Below are positions 36,379-45,309 of a DNA stretch of 64,000 nt, piece after piece. The translations under genes were made by a program, and so were the position numbers. Every line of letters starts with the position of its first letter. Within the stretch, counting starts at the first letter, position 1. Origin of the DNA: Ditibartonella apis (GTDB lineage Bacteria; Pseudomonadota; Alphaproteobacteria; Rhizobiales; Rhizobiaceae); contig NZ_LXYU01000003.1 of NCBI RefSeq assembly GCF_001952075.1, positions 310,001 to 374,000 of the forward strand, given 5' to 3'. The notes beneath the pieces are model-generated. The model had not been told where the DNA came from. It saw nothing but the letters and a program-made list of their open reading frames with translations, and did not search any database.

Positions 36379-37002
36379 TTATTCCGCTGGCTTGAATTCG
36401 GCCTCGATAATCAGATTAACATCGTCACTCAACGGGCCTTCAAGCTCGTTCACACCAAAGTCACTGCGTTTGATTACGGTTTTTGCAGAAAAGCCCATTG
36501 CCGGTTTTTTGGTTATCGGGTGCGAGGCAATCGTGCCGTTCAAGGTCACATCAAGCACAACCGGTTTTGTAACACCGTGAAATGTCAGATTTCCGGTGAC
36601 TTTACCGGTTTTCTCGCTCGTTAATTCGATCGCAGTCGACTGGAAGGTGATGCTGTTGAATTTATCGGCATCGAAAAACATCTCTCCGGCAATTTCATCA
36701 TTAAATTCATTCGGAGTCTTGGGATAGTTTGTATCGACCGATTTCGGGTCTATTGTGACATGCAAAACCGATTTTTCAACATCATTTGCATCAAGATCAA
36801 GTTTTGCTTCAATTTTGTCAAAGCGCCCATAATAATTGGAAAGGCCGAAATGTTTGATGCTCCACAATAAATTTGTGTGTGCTGCATCGGAAACATAGGC
36901 ACCGCCCGGAATATCAAGCTTGGCTGCATTTGCTGCCGGGTTTGCAAATAAAATACCGGGAACAATCATTGCAGCCGCAATTTTTGTTTTATTGATAAAC
37001 AT
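36379..37002 (-). CDS. YceI family periplasmic protein
   Basis: 207 residues with a signal peptide (MFINKTKIAAAMIVPGILFA, cut near ANAA). The mature part is a lipocalin-like YceI beta barrel that binds polyprenoid or other lipids in the periplasm; role in stress or isoprenoid handling is known only in outline. Elements are GAYVSDAAHTNLLWSIKHFG, SNYYGRFDKIEAKLDLDAND, FDADKFNSITFQSTAIE, and VTGNLTFHGVTKPVVLDVTL, typical of the family in order. The two-gene neighbourhood (cytochrome b561 often follows yceI) is absent. The upstream region is AT-rich. Confidence 0.92.
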   Translation of the reverse strand: MFINKTKIAAAMIVPGILFANPAANAAKLDIPGGAYVSDAAHTNLLWSIKHFGLSNYYGRFDKIEAKLDLDANDVEKSVLHVTIDPKSVDTNYPKTPNEFNDEIAGEMFFDADKFNSITFQSTAIELTSEKTGKVTGNLTFHGVTKPVVLDVTLNGTIASHPITKKPAMGFSAKTVIKRSDFGVNELEGPLSDDVNLIIEAEFKPAE

Positions 37003-37681
37003 AATATCGCCTCCGTAAATATGTAAATTCTTATTTTAGATAGCTTAGCCGTTTTGAAACATGTTGGAAGTGTCAACACTTACGACAGAATGTTTTTGTT
37101 TCATTGACAATATAATATTTCATCAAAAATTCAATTATTATAATGTGATATATATTTATTATAAAAACTATTTAAAAATAATCATATCCAATTTCTGTCT
37201 TAATAGATATTTTTATGTAAATGATTAAAAAATATATATGAATAAATATAAAATTTCATATGAATTTTTGAACAGTGAATTATAAATACATTAAATTAAT
37301 ATCGTTATAGAATACATACATACTATGTATAAATGACATATTTAAGAAAATTATGATTTAAATTTTTTGTAAAAACTGTTTTTTCACAATTCATCTTTAA
37401 AAAATACCACTTGGCGAGAGCAGTTTCATGAAATTCGGTGGTCAAGATGGCAGCTCATTTGAAAAGCACTGTCGCGTGCAATATTTTGGAATTTTTTTTG
37501 AACAAGACAGAAAATAACCCTGGGTTGTTCAAGACAAGCTGTTAACCTTCACCAATATTGAGGGAAAAAGCCCCTTGCGTTTTGTTTGTTATGTTTCCAT
37601 ATACACATTGTTTGTGGATCTTTAGTCATGAACCGGTAAACGCCAAGAGCCTTTAAAAGGCTGCTGACAAGAGGGATTATA
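37003..37681. other. AT-rich divergent promoter region
   Basis: About 680 bp between the divergent yceI-type gene and the DUF475 gene. Positions 37085-37390 are very AT-rich. A small self-complementary AGCCTTTAAAAGGCT lies near 37649-37663, just before the DUF475 gene. I looked for a manganese (yybP-ykoY) riboswitch, common near TerC-type genes, and saw no matching core. Confidence 0.45.
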
Positions 37682-38740
37682 ATGAGCGTTTTACGCTATT
37701 TTACCGGCGCTTTTATTTTTACAGTTGTCGGTCTGAGCCTTGGTATGTGGCTTGGCTATGTCGAAACAGGTTCGACAAGTGGCATATTTGAATATCTGTT
37801 CATTTGCTGTGTCCTTGGTGTTCTTGAAATTTCGCTGTCATTTGACAATTCCATTATCAATGCACGCATTTTGCGTGATATGAGCCCGGTTTGGGAACAT
37901 CGCTTTCTTACTTGGGGCATTGTCATTGCGGTTTTCGGGATGCGCGTTATTTTTCCGCTCATTGTGGTGGCGTGTGCGGCATGGATAAGTCCGTGGGAAG
38001 CGCTAAAGCTGGCTATTTGGGAACCCCAACATTATGCCGACATCATGACAAACGCACATGTCGGTATAGCCGCATTCGGTGGTACTTTTCTTTTTATGGT
38101 GGGGCTTAAATATTTCTTTGATCCCGAAAAGGATACGCATTGGATTTTATTTCTTGAAGGGCGCGCCAAGAAATATGCGTCCATCCATGGTATCCAGATT
38201 GCCATTACACTTGTTCTTGTGCTCATTTTTTCCAGCCTCGTAAAACCGGAAGACGACCATACATTTCTGGTCTCGGCAATTTATGGCTTGCTTGCGTTTA
38301 TTGCTGTCGAAGGCTTGGGCGTGTTGATGGATGCCAGAAAACACACGATGGAAAATGTCTACAAGGGAGGTGTTGGCGCGTTTATCTATCTGGAAGTGTT
38401 GGATGCAAGCTTTTCTTTTGATGGTGTGATTGGCGCATTTGCGCTTTCCACCAATCTTTTTGTTATTGCAATTGGACTCGGGATTGGTGCCTTCTATGTC
38501 CGTTCAATGACAGTGCTTCTTGTTGATAAAGGGACACTTGCGCAATACCGCTACCTTGAACACGGGGCTTTTTACGCCATTCTGGTGTTGGCTTTCATTA
38601 TGTATTTGCAGACCATTATTCACATACCGGAAGTCGTTACCGGCGTTATCGGAATGGTGTTCATTTTGTCCGCACTTTATTCTTCTATCAGGTTCAATCG
38701 CAATCATCCTGATTGGCATCTGAATATTCCGAAAGATTAG
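37682..38740 (+). CDS. DUF475 (TerC-like) membrane protein
   Basis: 352-residue integral membrane protein of the DUF475/TerC superfamily, related to metal-ion exporters and tellurium-resistance TerC. Nine or so hydrophobic helices are seen. Conserved acidic motifs occur in membrane segments: ISLSFDNSIINARILRDMSP near residue 50 and EVLDASFSFDGVIGAFALS near residue 240, each a SFD motif as in TerC. Long helices WGIVIAVFGMRVIFPLIVVA and IQIAITLVLVLIFSSLV also occur. A role in manganese or other metal efflux is inferred from TerC, not shown. RBS-like GAGGGATTATA precedes the ATG. No operon partners. Confidence 0.9.
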   Translation: MSVLRYFTGAFIFTVVGLSLGMWLGYVETGSTSGIFEYLFICCVLGVLEISLSFDNSIINARILRDMSPVWEHRFLTWGIVIAVFGMRVIFPLIVVACAAWISPWEALKLAIWEPQHYADIMTNAHVGIAAFGGTFLFMVGLKYFFDPEKDTHWILFLEGRAKKYASIHGIQIAITLVLVLIFSSLVKPEDDHTFLVSAIYGLLAFIAVEGLGVLMDARKHTMENVYKGGVGAFIYLEVLDASFSFDGVIGAFALSTNLFVIAIGLGIGAFYVRSMTVLLVDKGTLAQYRYLEHGAFYAILVLAFIMYLQTIIHIPEVVTGVIGMVFILSALYSSIRFNRNHPDWHLNIPKD

Positions 38741-38858
38741 ACGAGAGAAAAAAGTTCAACGGCGTTACCCGCATTCGTAATGCCGTTCTTGGTGATTAAT
38801 CAACTTCATTTGTCTTTCGTCTGCTTTAAGTGATCCATATAATGTTGGTGAGTTTCGC

Positions 38859-39093
38859 TTAAAACATCCTCAAGCCTTTTCCGTGCGACCAGACATTCAA
38901 TGATTTTGAAGGAGTTAAACCTTTTTCAAGGCGCTCGTCAGGCTGAAAGCTGCCGATAATTGTTGTAACCGGAATAACGTCTGCCCAAATCGAGGTGGTA
39001 TAATCTTCCTCGTCGTCATTAGTGCCTGATGCGCGCCTCTTTGCTGCTGCAACGTCCCTAATCTCGTTGACAGGCGCGTTATAACTTTTGTTG
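38859..39093 (-). pseudogene. C-terminal remnant of a PNPOx-type flavin-binding protein
   Basis: Reading the minus strand from about 39090, the segment FNKSYNAPVNEIRDVAAAKR, then GTNDDEEDYTTSIWADVIPVTTIIG and FQPDERLEKGLTPS resembles the C-terminal third of the pyridoxamine 5'-phosphate oxidase-related family (DDEEDY..xVWAGVxPL and PDxRL...G.xP). The N-terminal two thirds are missing: upstream, the plus strand carries a MocR-like fragment instead. The frame is open to an ATG at 39233, but that extension is the antisense of the MocR-like remnant. So this is a 5'-deleted gene. Confidence 0.7.
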
Positions 39094-39124
39094 AAGAAGC
39101 TTTGGCCGATTTTGTCAATGAGGG

Positions 39125-39460
39125 GCATTAGACCCGGCATTTGCGCCGTTCTAATCAAAATTGTCAAAAAGAATAGGGATGCTCTGATTGAAGGATTGAA
39201 ATGCGGGAAAGGGAAAAATTTCATGCATATCATCCCGTCGCGACAAGGGCTTCATCTGGCTCTCTTACTTGATAAAAATATCAACGATGTCACATTGGAA
39301 GCCCAGCGGCAAAAAGCCGGATTTGCGAGTCCTGCAATATCGCATTATCGCCGGAATGCACGTGAAAACGGCCTGTTTATCAGGCTATTTGGACTTTTTA
39401 CCCGAACTTTATGACCAAGCAGGCAAAACGATTTCCGATATCGTCGGTAATTACCAATAA
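39125..39460 (+). pseudogene. C-terminal remnant of a MocR/PdxR-type regulator, frameshifted
   Basis: The plus strand encodes KKNRDALIEGLKC..., then IIPSRQGLHLALLLDKNIND and FASPAISHYRRN, which fits the C-terminal aminotransferase-like domain of MocR/PdxR regulators (RRDALxxAL, GLHLxxxL, plus the PLSxYY-like region). About position 39375-39385 the frame must shift by one to continue GYLDFLPELYDQAGKTISDI, which fits the usual GLLLGF..xPEEI..A ending. The DNA-binding and most of the enzyme-like domain are missing. It faces away from the PNPOx-like remnant, as in an originally divergent pair. Confidence 0.7.
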
Positions 39461-39810
39461 CTGTAATTGGTTGTTTTTGACACTTTCGAACAGTTACGAC
39501 CGCTAAGGGCAGAATACCGATTACAGAGAGGTTTAAAACCGGCTTACGTGCGGTGCTCTTGAAATTTGCCAAGCAAAACTCAAGCAAGTGTCGATCGTAT
39601 GAACAGAGACTAGAAAAACGTGTTGTTTTATTTCCCCGCATTTCTGAAATCCATTTGCCTATGTTTTCTTGATTGTCGTCGAGTTTCTAGGGCAAAAAAG
39701 AGCACCATAAATTTAAAAAACGCGGGCAGGTGAAAAATATAAAACAACAGAACGGAACGTAACCAACTATAAAACTTCTTGTCACGCTCTTTAGTATTGC
39801 CGAAGTCTTT

Positions 39811-39842
39811 AACGGGGCAATTTTATGATTGTCCCGTTTTGA
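39811..39842 (+). terminator. Hairpin terminator
   Basis: Stem AACGGGGCAAT / ATTGTCCCGTT with one G-T pair, eight-base loop and TTTT after. It lies downstream of the MocR-type remnant on the plus strand and 90 bp beyond the end of the convergent membrane-protein gene. It may still end residual transcription. Confidence 0.65.
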
Positions 39843-39930
39843 CTTTTTGGTTGGTGGATATTGAACGACTCCAATTTTAAGATCCAAGCGATGGTTCGCA
39901 AAAGCAATATCGTTCCAAAGTTTTTTGCCT

Positions 39931-40521
39931 TTAAAGTTTGGTTGACGGAGGTACGTCATCCTTCATTGTGGTCACAAATTCGGGGCGCGGAACGGGCTCT
40001 GCTTCCGGTAGAGGCGTTGGATTTTGCGGCAAAGGTGGCTGAGGGTGAGCCGGTTTATGAGGCGAATGGTCGGGAGTATGTTTATGGGGGGCCGAATGAT
40101 GTGGCGCCGGATGGGGGGCGGGTTTATTGGCTTCAGTTTCCAAGCTACCATTTGCAGGCACAAGACTATAAAATTCACGTCCGATGATGATGAAGACAAA
40201 ACCGATCAGTCCCAAAAAGCCTAGGGAAAGGTAAAGGAGGGTGAAATCGGGAATAGGGGTGTCAAAGAATGTGGCTTCGGCGATTGCCTTTAGATTGGCC
40301 GATACAATGATTGCTGTTGCAAGCGGAGCGAGAAACACCAACACAACGCCGACCCAACCCAGTCCGGTAAATCTTTGCCGTATCAATGTAAATGACAGGT
40401 TCGATAATGTTGGCCGCGACTGGCTTTGGCCGGAGAGTGACTGGGTGCTTACGAGTGAATAGAAGAAATATATAAGCACAATTGATGCAATAAAACCTAA
40501 TATCAAAAATATTAGAGCCAT
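39931..40521 (-). CDS. Membrane protein with His/Pro-rich tail
   Basis: 196 residues, unknown family. Three hydrophobic helices: residues 2-22 (ALIFLILGFIASIVLIYFFY), about 55-75 (VGVVLVFLAPLATAIIVSAN) and about 92-112 (LLYLSLGFLGLIGFVFIIIG). The remaining about 75 residues form a low-complexity tail rich in Pro and His (PHHSAPHKHTPDHSPHKPA), possibly metal-binding or simply extended. GAGAGGGATACCTAAA before the ATG is a good ribosome binding site. It stands alone. The His clusters hint at metal or pH response, but this is speculation. Confidence 0.6.
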   Translation of the reverse strand: MALIFLILGFIASIVLIYFFYSLVSTQSLSGQSQSRPTLSNLSFTLIRQRFTGLGWVGVVLVFLAPLATAIIVSANLKAIAEATFFDTPIPDFTLLYLSLGFLGLIGFVFIIIGREFYSLVPANGSLETEANKPAPHPAPHHSAPHKHTPDHSPHKPAHPQPPLPQNPTPLPEAEPVPRPEFVTTMKDDVPPSTKL

Positions 40522-41115
40522 TTTAGGTATCCCTCTCTATAATGAACTTTAAAAAGAATATAGAAAGGTTTTGGATTGTGTCTATAAAATTGATCAATAT
40601 ACAAGAATAATTCGGGATCTATTTGAATAATCGAAAATTGCTTCTTTGAATATTTTTTATTTGTTTGATGCTCATAAAACTGAATTCATACTTCAAGAGA
40701 AAGAAAACGCACTTGACAAAACCCGTATTGAAAAACGTGTAGTCCCTACGTAAAAGGTTGCAATTTGAAAACTTTATATAAACAGCGGAAAAATAACAGC
40801 CCACGAGAAAAACGCTGTTTTGTTGCAGTTGTTGATCGGGATAACGGATATTGGTGCCAATCACGCTATGATGTCTTTGCCCGCCTCTGTTTTATGGGAA
40901 ATTCTCTTAAGACTTCGTTTCCGTTGGTGAAAAGGGTGTTTGCCCGCAAAAATCTTTAAAACTGTAATTTTACCGGAAAGGATAAAATTCCCGAATGGAA
41001 AACAGGGGAAATAGGTTTTTTAACAGTTTCAGCAACCGGTGATGATGCGTTTCATGGACACTTGCGGTTTTCAATGCTATTCAATCTCGCGTAGCATTAG
41101 AACAAAGTTATTTAA
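40522..41115. other. Intergenic region before the sugar-transfer cluster
   Basis: About 590 bp, no gene recognised. Short frames on both strands (for example 40765-40959 plus) lack family likeness. The promoter of the glycosyltransferase gene should be here. Confidence 0.35.
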
Positions 41116-41847
41116 ATGAAACTATCTGTCGTCATTCCCTGTCGTAATGAAGCTGAAAATTTGGCCTTTCTGCTTGATGAAGTCGATAATGCCATGAAAG
41201 GGCGCGATTACGAGATTCTCGTTGTAGATGACGGTTCGACCGACGACACACCCAAGGTGTTATTTGAACGTATGAGCGAAGGTAAACCTTTGCGCCATAT
41301 ACGCCATGACCGCTCGGCCGGGCAAAGTGCTGCCGTGCGTTCGGGTGTCTTTGCAGCCTCCGGCGATATTATACTGACAATTGATGGAGATGGGCAGAAC
41401 GATCCCGTTTATTTGCCGAAGCTTGCCGATGCACTTATTGCAGCAGGGCCGGAATACGGGCTGGCAGCCGGCCAACGTTTAAAACGCACCGATACTAAGT
41501 TGAAACAGCTTTCCTCCAAGCTTGCCAATAAATTGCGGCAGGCAATTTTGAAAGATAATACTCGTGATTCAGGGTGCGGGCTCAAAGCAATCCGTACAGA
41601 GCTTTTTCGACAATTGCCATTTTTTGACGGTTGGCACCGTTATTTGCCAGCGCTGGTTTTACGTGAAGGTTTCAAAACCACGCATATTGATGTGGTTGAT
41701 CGCCAGCGTGTCCATGGCCATTCCAATTACGGCATTCTTGATCGCGGACTGCGCGGCATTCTTGATCTCTATGGCGTCTGGTGGTTGCGTCGGCGGCGCA
41801 AAGTGGTTCCCAAGGTGACGGAAATAAAGGCAAAGGGCGAAAAATGA
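41116..41847 (+). CDS. Polyprenyl-phosphate sugar synthase (GT2, DPMS-like)
   Basis: 243-residue family 2 glycosyltransferase of the dolichyl-phosphate mannose synthase type. It probably moves a sugar from UDP- or GDP-sugar to undecaprenyl or dodecaprenyl phosphate at the inner membrane. Motifs: SVVIPCRNEAENLAFLLDEV, YEILVVDDGSTDDT (nucleotide-binding acidic motif), SAGQSAAVRSGVFAASGDI, TIDGDGQNDPVYLP with the DxD-type acidic pair, and RDSGCGLKAIRTELF. No C-terminal membrane helices, like RgtE and ArnC-lacking-tail types. The next gene overlaps by four bases. The donor (galacturonate is my guess from the nearby ugd) is inferred. Confidence 0.85.
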   Translation: MKLSVVIPCRNEAENLAFLLDEVDNAMKGRDYEILVVDDGSTDDTPKVLFERMSEGKPLRHIRHDRSAGQSAAVRSGVFAASGDIILTIDGDGQNDPVYLPKLADALIAAGPEYGLAAGQRLKRTDTKLKQLSSKLANKLRQAILKDNTRDSGCGLKAIRTELFRQLPFFDGWHRYLPALVLREGFKTTHIDVVDRQRVHGHSNYGILDRGLRGILDLYGVWWLRRRRKVVPKVTEIKAKGEK

Positions 41848-42173
41848 GTGGTATTTTCTCACAATTTACCCAATGGTTGCATGATGTCTTTGTCGCGCAA
41901 TGGGATGGCTGGATTGTGCTTGGCTTTATTGCTCAGGGACTTTTTATGATGCGCTTTGTTGTGCAATGGCTTGCTTCCGAAAAAGCCAAAAAAAGTGTTA
42001 TGCCGGTTGCCTTCTGGTTTTTTTCACTTGGCGGCGGCACGCTTCTGCTCATATATGCAATCCGGCAAAAAGACCCTGTCTTTATCGCCGGTCAAGGCTT
42101 GGGGCTGATTGTTTATATCCGTAATCTCTGTTTGATTTATCGGGAAAAGAAACACAAACAGGCAAATTCCTAA
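41844..42173 (+). CDS. Lipid A biosynthesis N-terminal (LAB_N) membrane protein
   Basis: 109-residue small membrane protein with the LAB_N domain, the same domain found at the N-terminus of some lipid-A-disaccharide synthases. Three hydrophobic stretches: WIVLGFIAQGLFMMRFVVQW, VMPVAFWFFSLGGGTLLLIY, and PVFIAGQGLGLIVYIRNLCL. In Rhizobiales it often follows a DPMS-like glycosyltransferase, as here. It may flip or anchor the lipid-linked sugar, but function is not established. The ATG overlaps the stop of the previous gene (ATGA), so the two are translationally coupled. Confidence 0.88.
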   Translation: MSGIFSQFTQWLHDVFVAQWDGWIVLGFIAQGLFMMRFVVQWLASEKAKKSVMPVAFWFFSLGGGTLLLIYAIRQKDPVFIAGQGLGLIVYIRNLCLIYREKKHKQANS

Positions 42174-42337
42174 AAAAATCAGGCCGGTACATAATACCGG
42201 TTACACCTGCAGCACGAGCAAACGAGATCATGTTCGTTAACAAATGAGAACGGTTCTTGTGCCAAATGCTTTATGCATAGAGCATTTGCATGAGGAGGGG
42301 GGGCTCTTTTATCCGGAAAGCCGGTTTTAAAGCATCG

Positions 42338-43810
42338 TCAAGGCAGGTAAAGATAAGAAACGATACGTTTGACATCGCTTCCGCCACCAAAGCCGATTTC
42401 TATTTGTCCGGTTTTTCCTTCGGTTGGCAGGCCGGCTTTTTCAAGAACATTGCGTAAATCGTCCGGCAGCTTACCGTTTCCCGACCAGAGCACCATAAGC
42501 GGTGTTTCAAGCCGTTCTACTACAAATGGTGAACCGATATGGATTGTTTTCAATGTCGGGTCCAACAAGCGCAAATTTCCGGGCAATTGCGGATGACGTG
42601 CAAACACCATGGAAAATGGTCCTGCGGCACGAAGTTGTTGGTCAAGTTTTGGATAATCAAATAGCTGTTCGGGCGGGTCAAACCGGTTATAGGCAGTTGC
42701 TATATTGAGATAAAGCACAAAAGGGACGACAAGTGCCGCAATAGCACCGGCAATGCCGAAAGCACGCACATATTTCAATGAATAGCAAAGCCGCGAAAGA
42801 ACGAGGGCAAAATAGGCCGGTGCAAGAAAAAGCAATGGCTGTAACCAGCGGTCTTTGACATTGGTAATGCCTAAAACAATTACAAGGCCGACAATGAGTA
42901 GAATTCCGAAAAGCAGAATATGATAAAGGAGATGCTCTGCCTTGTTTTCTTGCCTAGTGGTCAATTGTGAAACTTTTGCATTGGAAAAGGTGTGGAGGCC
43001 TGCAAGGATCAGCGCAATAATGAGGGCAACAGAAACAAAGCCCAGACTGGCAACGAAGAAATCGGCAAGTCCAGCAAGCCGGTCGGAAAAGAAATTGCCG
43101 GTTTTACCCATTGCAAGCTTGTTTGCCCGTGCAACAACACTTGCCGGATGGGCGAACATGTAAATGAAAGCCGGGGCTATCGCGATCAGGGTTGTCAGAA
43201 TAGCCGCCGGAAAATAGCGGTTTTTCAACGTGCTGCTAAATTCGGCTGTCAACGCTGTGCCGCCGAAAAGAGCGACGAGAAAAAGTGTGCCGTTATATTT
43301 GCCCAAAATGGCAGTTGCGCATGCAAGCCCGAGAAGAATTGCCCGTCCCCAGGAAGGCTTCCGCGAAAAAAAACAGAATGCAAGAAATGTATAGGCAGAA
43401 CCGGCGGTTCCCATGATGGAATGGGTCAGTGCGCGTTGCGATTCCCATCCAATCTGGGGTAGCAAAAACATTGCAAGCATGGATGCACCGGCAACGACGG
43501 GACGCACATGAAGAAGGCGCAAACCGAGATAGACGGAAAGAAATGTCGTTGCAAGAAGGCCGAATTTGATAATTTGCAACCAATAAAAATGTAGCCCGAA
43601 GAGCTGTTCGACGCCGAAGGCAATCCATGTATAAAGTGGCGGTTGGGAGCCGCCATAGCCCCAATTCCAGAAACTGATATTGGAAGCAAGCTCCGCGTCA
43701 TCAAGACCGGCACCTTGCGACAAAAGAGTAACGAACAGTGCTTCGAACGCAAAATAAAGAATGATGAAGCAAACAGCAATCGTGCCGTAATCCGGTTTAT
43801 TATTTGCCAT
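42338..43810 (-). CDS. GT39/ArnT-type membrane glycosyltransferase
   Basis: 490-residue integral membrane transferase that uses lipid-linked sugars to decorate lipid A, core or other envelope glycans on the periplasmic side. A catalytic acidic motif follows the first helix: GAGLDDAELASNISFWNWGY, then GSQPPLYTWIAFGVEQLFG, characteristic of the PMT_2/ArnT clan. About ten hydrophobic helices follow, and a soluble C-terminal domain of about 100 residues after residue 385. It converges on the DPMS-like/LAB_N pair and is next to ugd, consistent with one envelope-sugar pathway (RgtA-D in Rhizobium add galacturonate to lipid A or core). Acceptor and sugar are inferred. Start at 43810 follows AAGGATGGTGTG. 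Confidence 0.85.
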   Translation of the reverse strand: MANNKPDYGTIAVCFIILYFAFEALFVTLLSQGAGLDDAELASNISFWNWGYGGSQPPLYTWIAFGVEQLFGLHFYWLQIIKFGLLATTFLSVYLGLRLLHVRPVVAGASMLAMFLLPQIGWESQRALTHSIMGTAGSAYTFLAFCFFSRKPSWGRAILLGLACATAILGKYNGTLFLVALFGGTALTAEFSSTLKNRYFPAAILTTLIAIAPAFIYMFAHPASVVARANKLAMGKTGNFFSDRLAGLADFFVASLGFVSVALIIALILAGLHTFSNAKVSQLTTRQENKAEHLLYHILLFGILLIVGLVIVLGITNVKDRWLQPLLFLAPAYFALVLSRLCYSLKYVRAFGIAGAIAALVVPFVLYLNIATAYNRFDPPEQLFDYPKLDQQLRAAGPFSMVFARHPQLPGNLRLLDPTLKTIHIGSPFVVERLETPLMVLWSGNGKLPDDLRNVLEKAGLPTEGKTGQIEIGFGGGSDVKRIVSYLYLP

Positions 43811-43919
43811 CACACCATCCTTAATTTGCTTGGCAGCATATCAATTAACGCGTTATCGTTGGACAATACCAGCAAATAAACGGGCGTGCGCACCGTTCTT
43901 TTTGTTATCTTTGCCTTAA

Positions 43920-45218
43920 TCAACGCCCGATTGACATATAGTCGAGGTCTATATCCTCGAATTCTTCCTTTTTGTAAATATTGCGAAGATCAATGATTTT
44001 TCCACCTGGCATCAGTTTGGCAAGTTTTTTCAAATCAAGGGCGCGATAGGCGTTCCATTCGGTAATAATTGTCAAGACGGCAGCACCTTTGGCCGCGTCA
44101 TAAGGAGAAGAACACCAGACAATATTGTCGAGAACTTTTTTGGCTTGCTCTTCACCTTCCGGATCATGCGCGCGGACGGTCAAGCCCGCCTCTTGTAAAA
44201 CCTTGATAATCGTCAAAGCAGGGGATTCGCGAACATCGTCGGTATTGGGTTTGAAAGTAACGCCCAACACAGCAACAGTATCGGCGTTTCTTTCTTTCGC
44301 GGCTTTTATGATACGTTCACCCATTTTTACTTTGCGCTCTTCATTGATTGAAATAACGGTTTCGATCAATTGCTGGGGGGCGTTGTAATGAAGACCGGTC
44401 GCGGCAAAAGCGCGCGTATCTTTCGGAAAACACGAGCCGCCGAAGCCCGGTCCGGCATGCAAAAATTTGGAACCGATGCGTTTATCCATTCCGATAGCCT
44501 GGGCAACTTCCTGAATATTGCCACCGGTTTTTTCGCATAAATCGGCAACCTGATTAATAAAGGTAACTTTCATTGCAAGGAAAGCGTTGGCTGCATATTT
44601 AATGAGCTCGGCATTTTCAAGCGAGGTGATGACAAGCGGGGTTTCGCGCAAATAAAGCGGCCGATAAAGTTTGCGCATTGTGTCTCTTCCGCGCTCGTCC
44701 TCGACACCGACAACGACTCTGTCCGGACGCATAAAGTCTTCAATCGCCGAACCTTCGCGTAAAAATTCGGGATTGGAAACCATAGAAAAATGGATATCCG
44801 GACGAATTTTTTCCATACGCTTGCGTATACGGGAATTGGTTCCAACGACAACAGTGGATTTGATAACGACAACTGCGCCATCCTTCATGGCTCCCGCCAC
44901 CTGATCGGCAGCTTGCTCGATAAAGTGCAGGTCGGCTTCACCATCGCCGCGGCGTGAAGGTGTGCCGACAGCAAGAAAAATTACATCGGCTTCTTTGACA
45001 CTGTTTTCGAGATCAGTCGAGAAAGATAGGCGTTGTTCCTTGATGTTTCTCAGCATCATTTCGTCAAGGCCAGGTTCGAAAATTGTGACTTCGCCTCTGT
45101 TCAGTCGCGCGATTATGTCAGCATTGGTATCGACACATGTGACATCAAAACCGAATTCGGCAAAACACACACCCGAAACCAGCCCGACATATCCGCTACC
45201 GATCATGGTAATTTTCAT
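43920..45218 (-). CDS. ugd: UDP-glucose 6-dehydrogenase
   Basis: Oxidises UDP-glucose twice to UDP-glucuronate with NAD, the precursor of glucuronate, galacturonate and other uronic acids of the envelope. The 432 residues have the N-terminal NAD-binding GSGYVGLVSGVCFAEFGFDV, then VFLAVGTPSRRGDGEADLHF, the YAANAFLAMKVTFINQVADL segment with the catalytic Lys, and the catalytic Cys in GPGFGGSCFPKDTRAFAATG. The UDP-binding C-domain has VAVLGVTFKPNTDDVRESPA. AAGGAAGACTTTA precedes the ATG. It follows the ArnT-type gene on the same strand with 109 bp between. Confidence 0.96.
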   Translation of the reverse strand: MKITMIGSGYVGLVSGVCFAEFGFDVTCVDTNADIIARLNRGEVTIFEPGLDEMMLRNIKEQRLSFSTDLENSVKEADVIFLAVGTPSRRGDGEADLHFIEQAADQVAGAMKDGAVVVIKSTVVVGTNSRIRKRMEKIRPDIHFSMVSNPEFLREGSAIEDFMRPDRVVVGVEDERGRDTMRKLYRPLYLRETPLVITSLENAELIKYAANAFLAMKVTFINQVADLCEKTGGNIQEVAQAIGMDKRIGSKFLHAGPGFGGSCFPKDTRAFAATGLHYNAPQQLIETVISINEERKVKMGERIIKAAKERNADTVAVLGVTFKPNTDDVRESPALTIIKVLQEAGLTVRAHDPEGEEQAKKVLDNIVWCSSPYDAAKGAAVLTIITEWNAYRALDLKKLAKLMPGGKIIDLRNIYKKEEFEDIDLDYMSIGR

Positions 45219-45309
45219 TAAAGTCTTCCTTGCAAATTAATCTTGGTATTTGATATGACTGTTTTTATGTGACTGCAACCGTCAACCAGGGGAAATAAGG
45301 GGAGAAAAA

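Noticed and set aside
37400-37681. Manganese (yybP-ykoY) riboswitch before the DUF475 gene
   Set aside because: Such elements often precede TerC-type genes, but the conserved core was not found.
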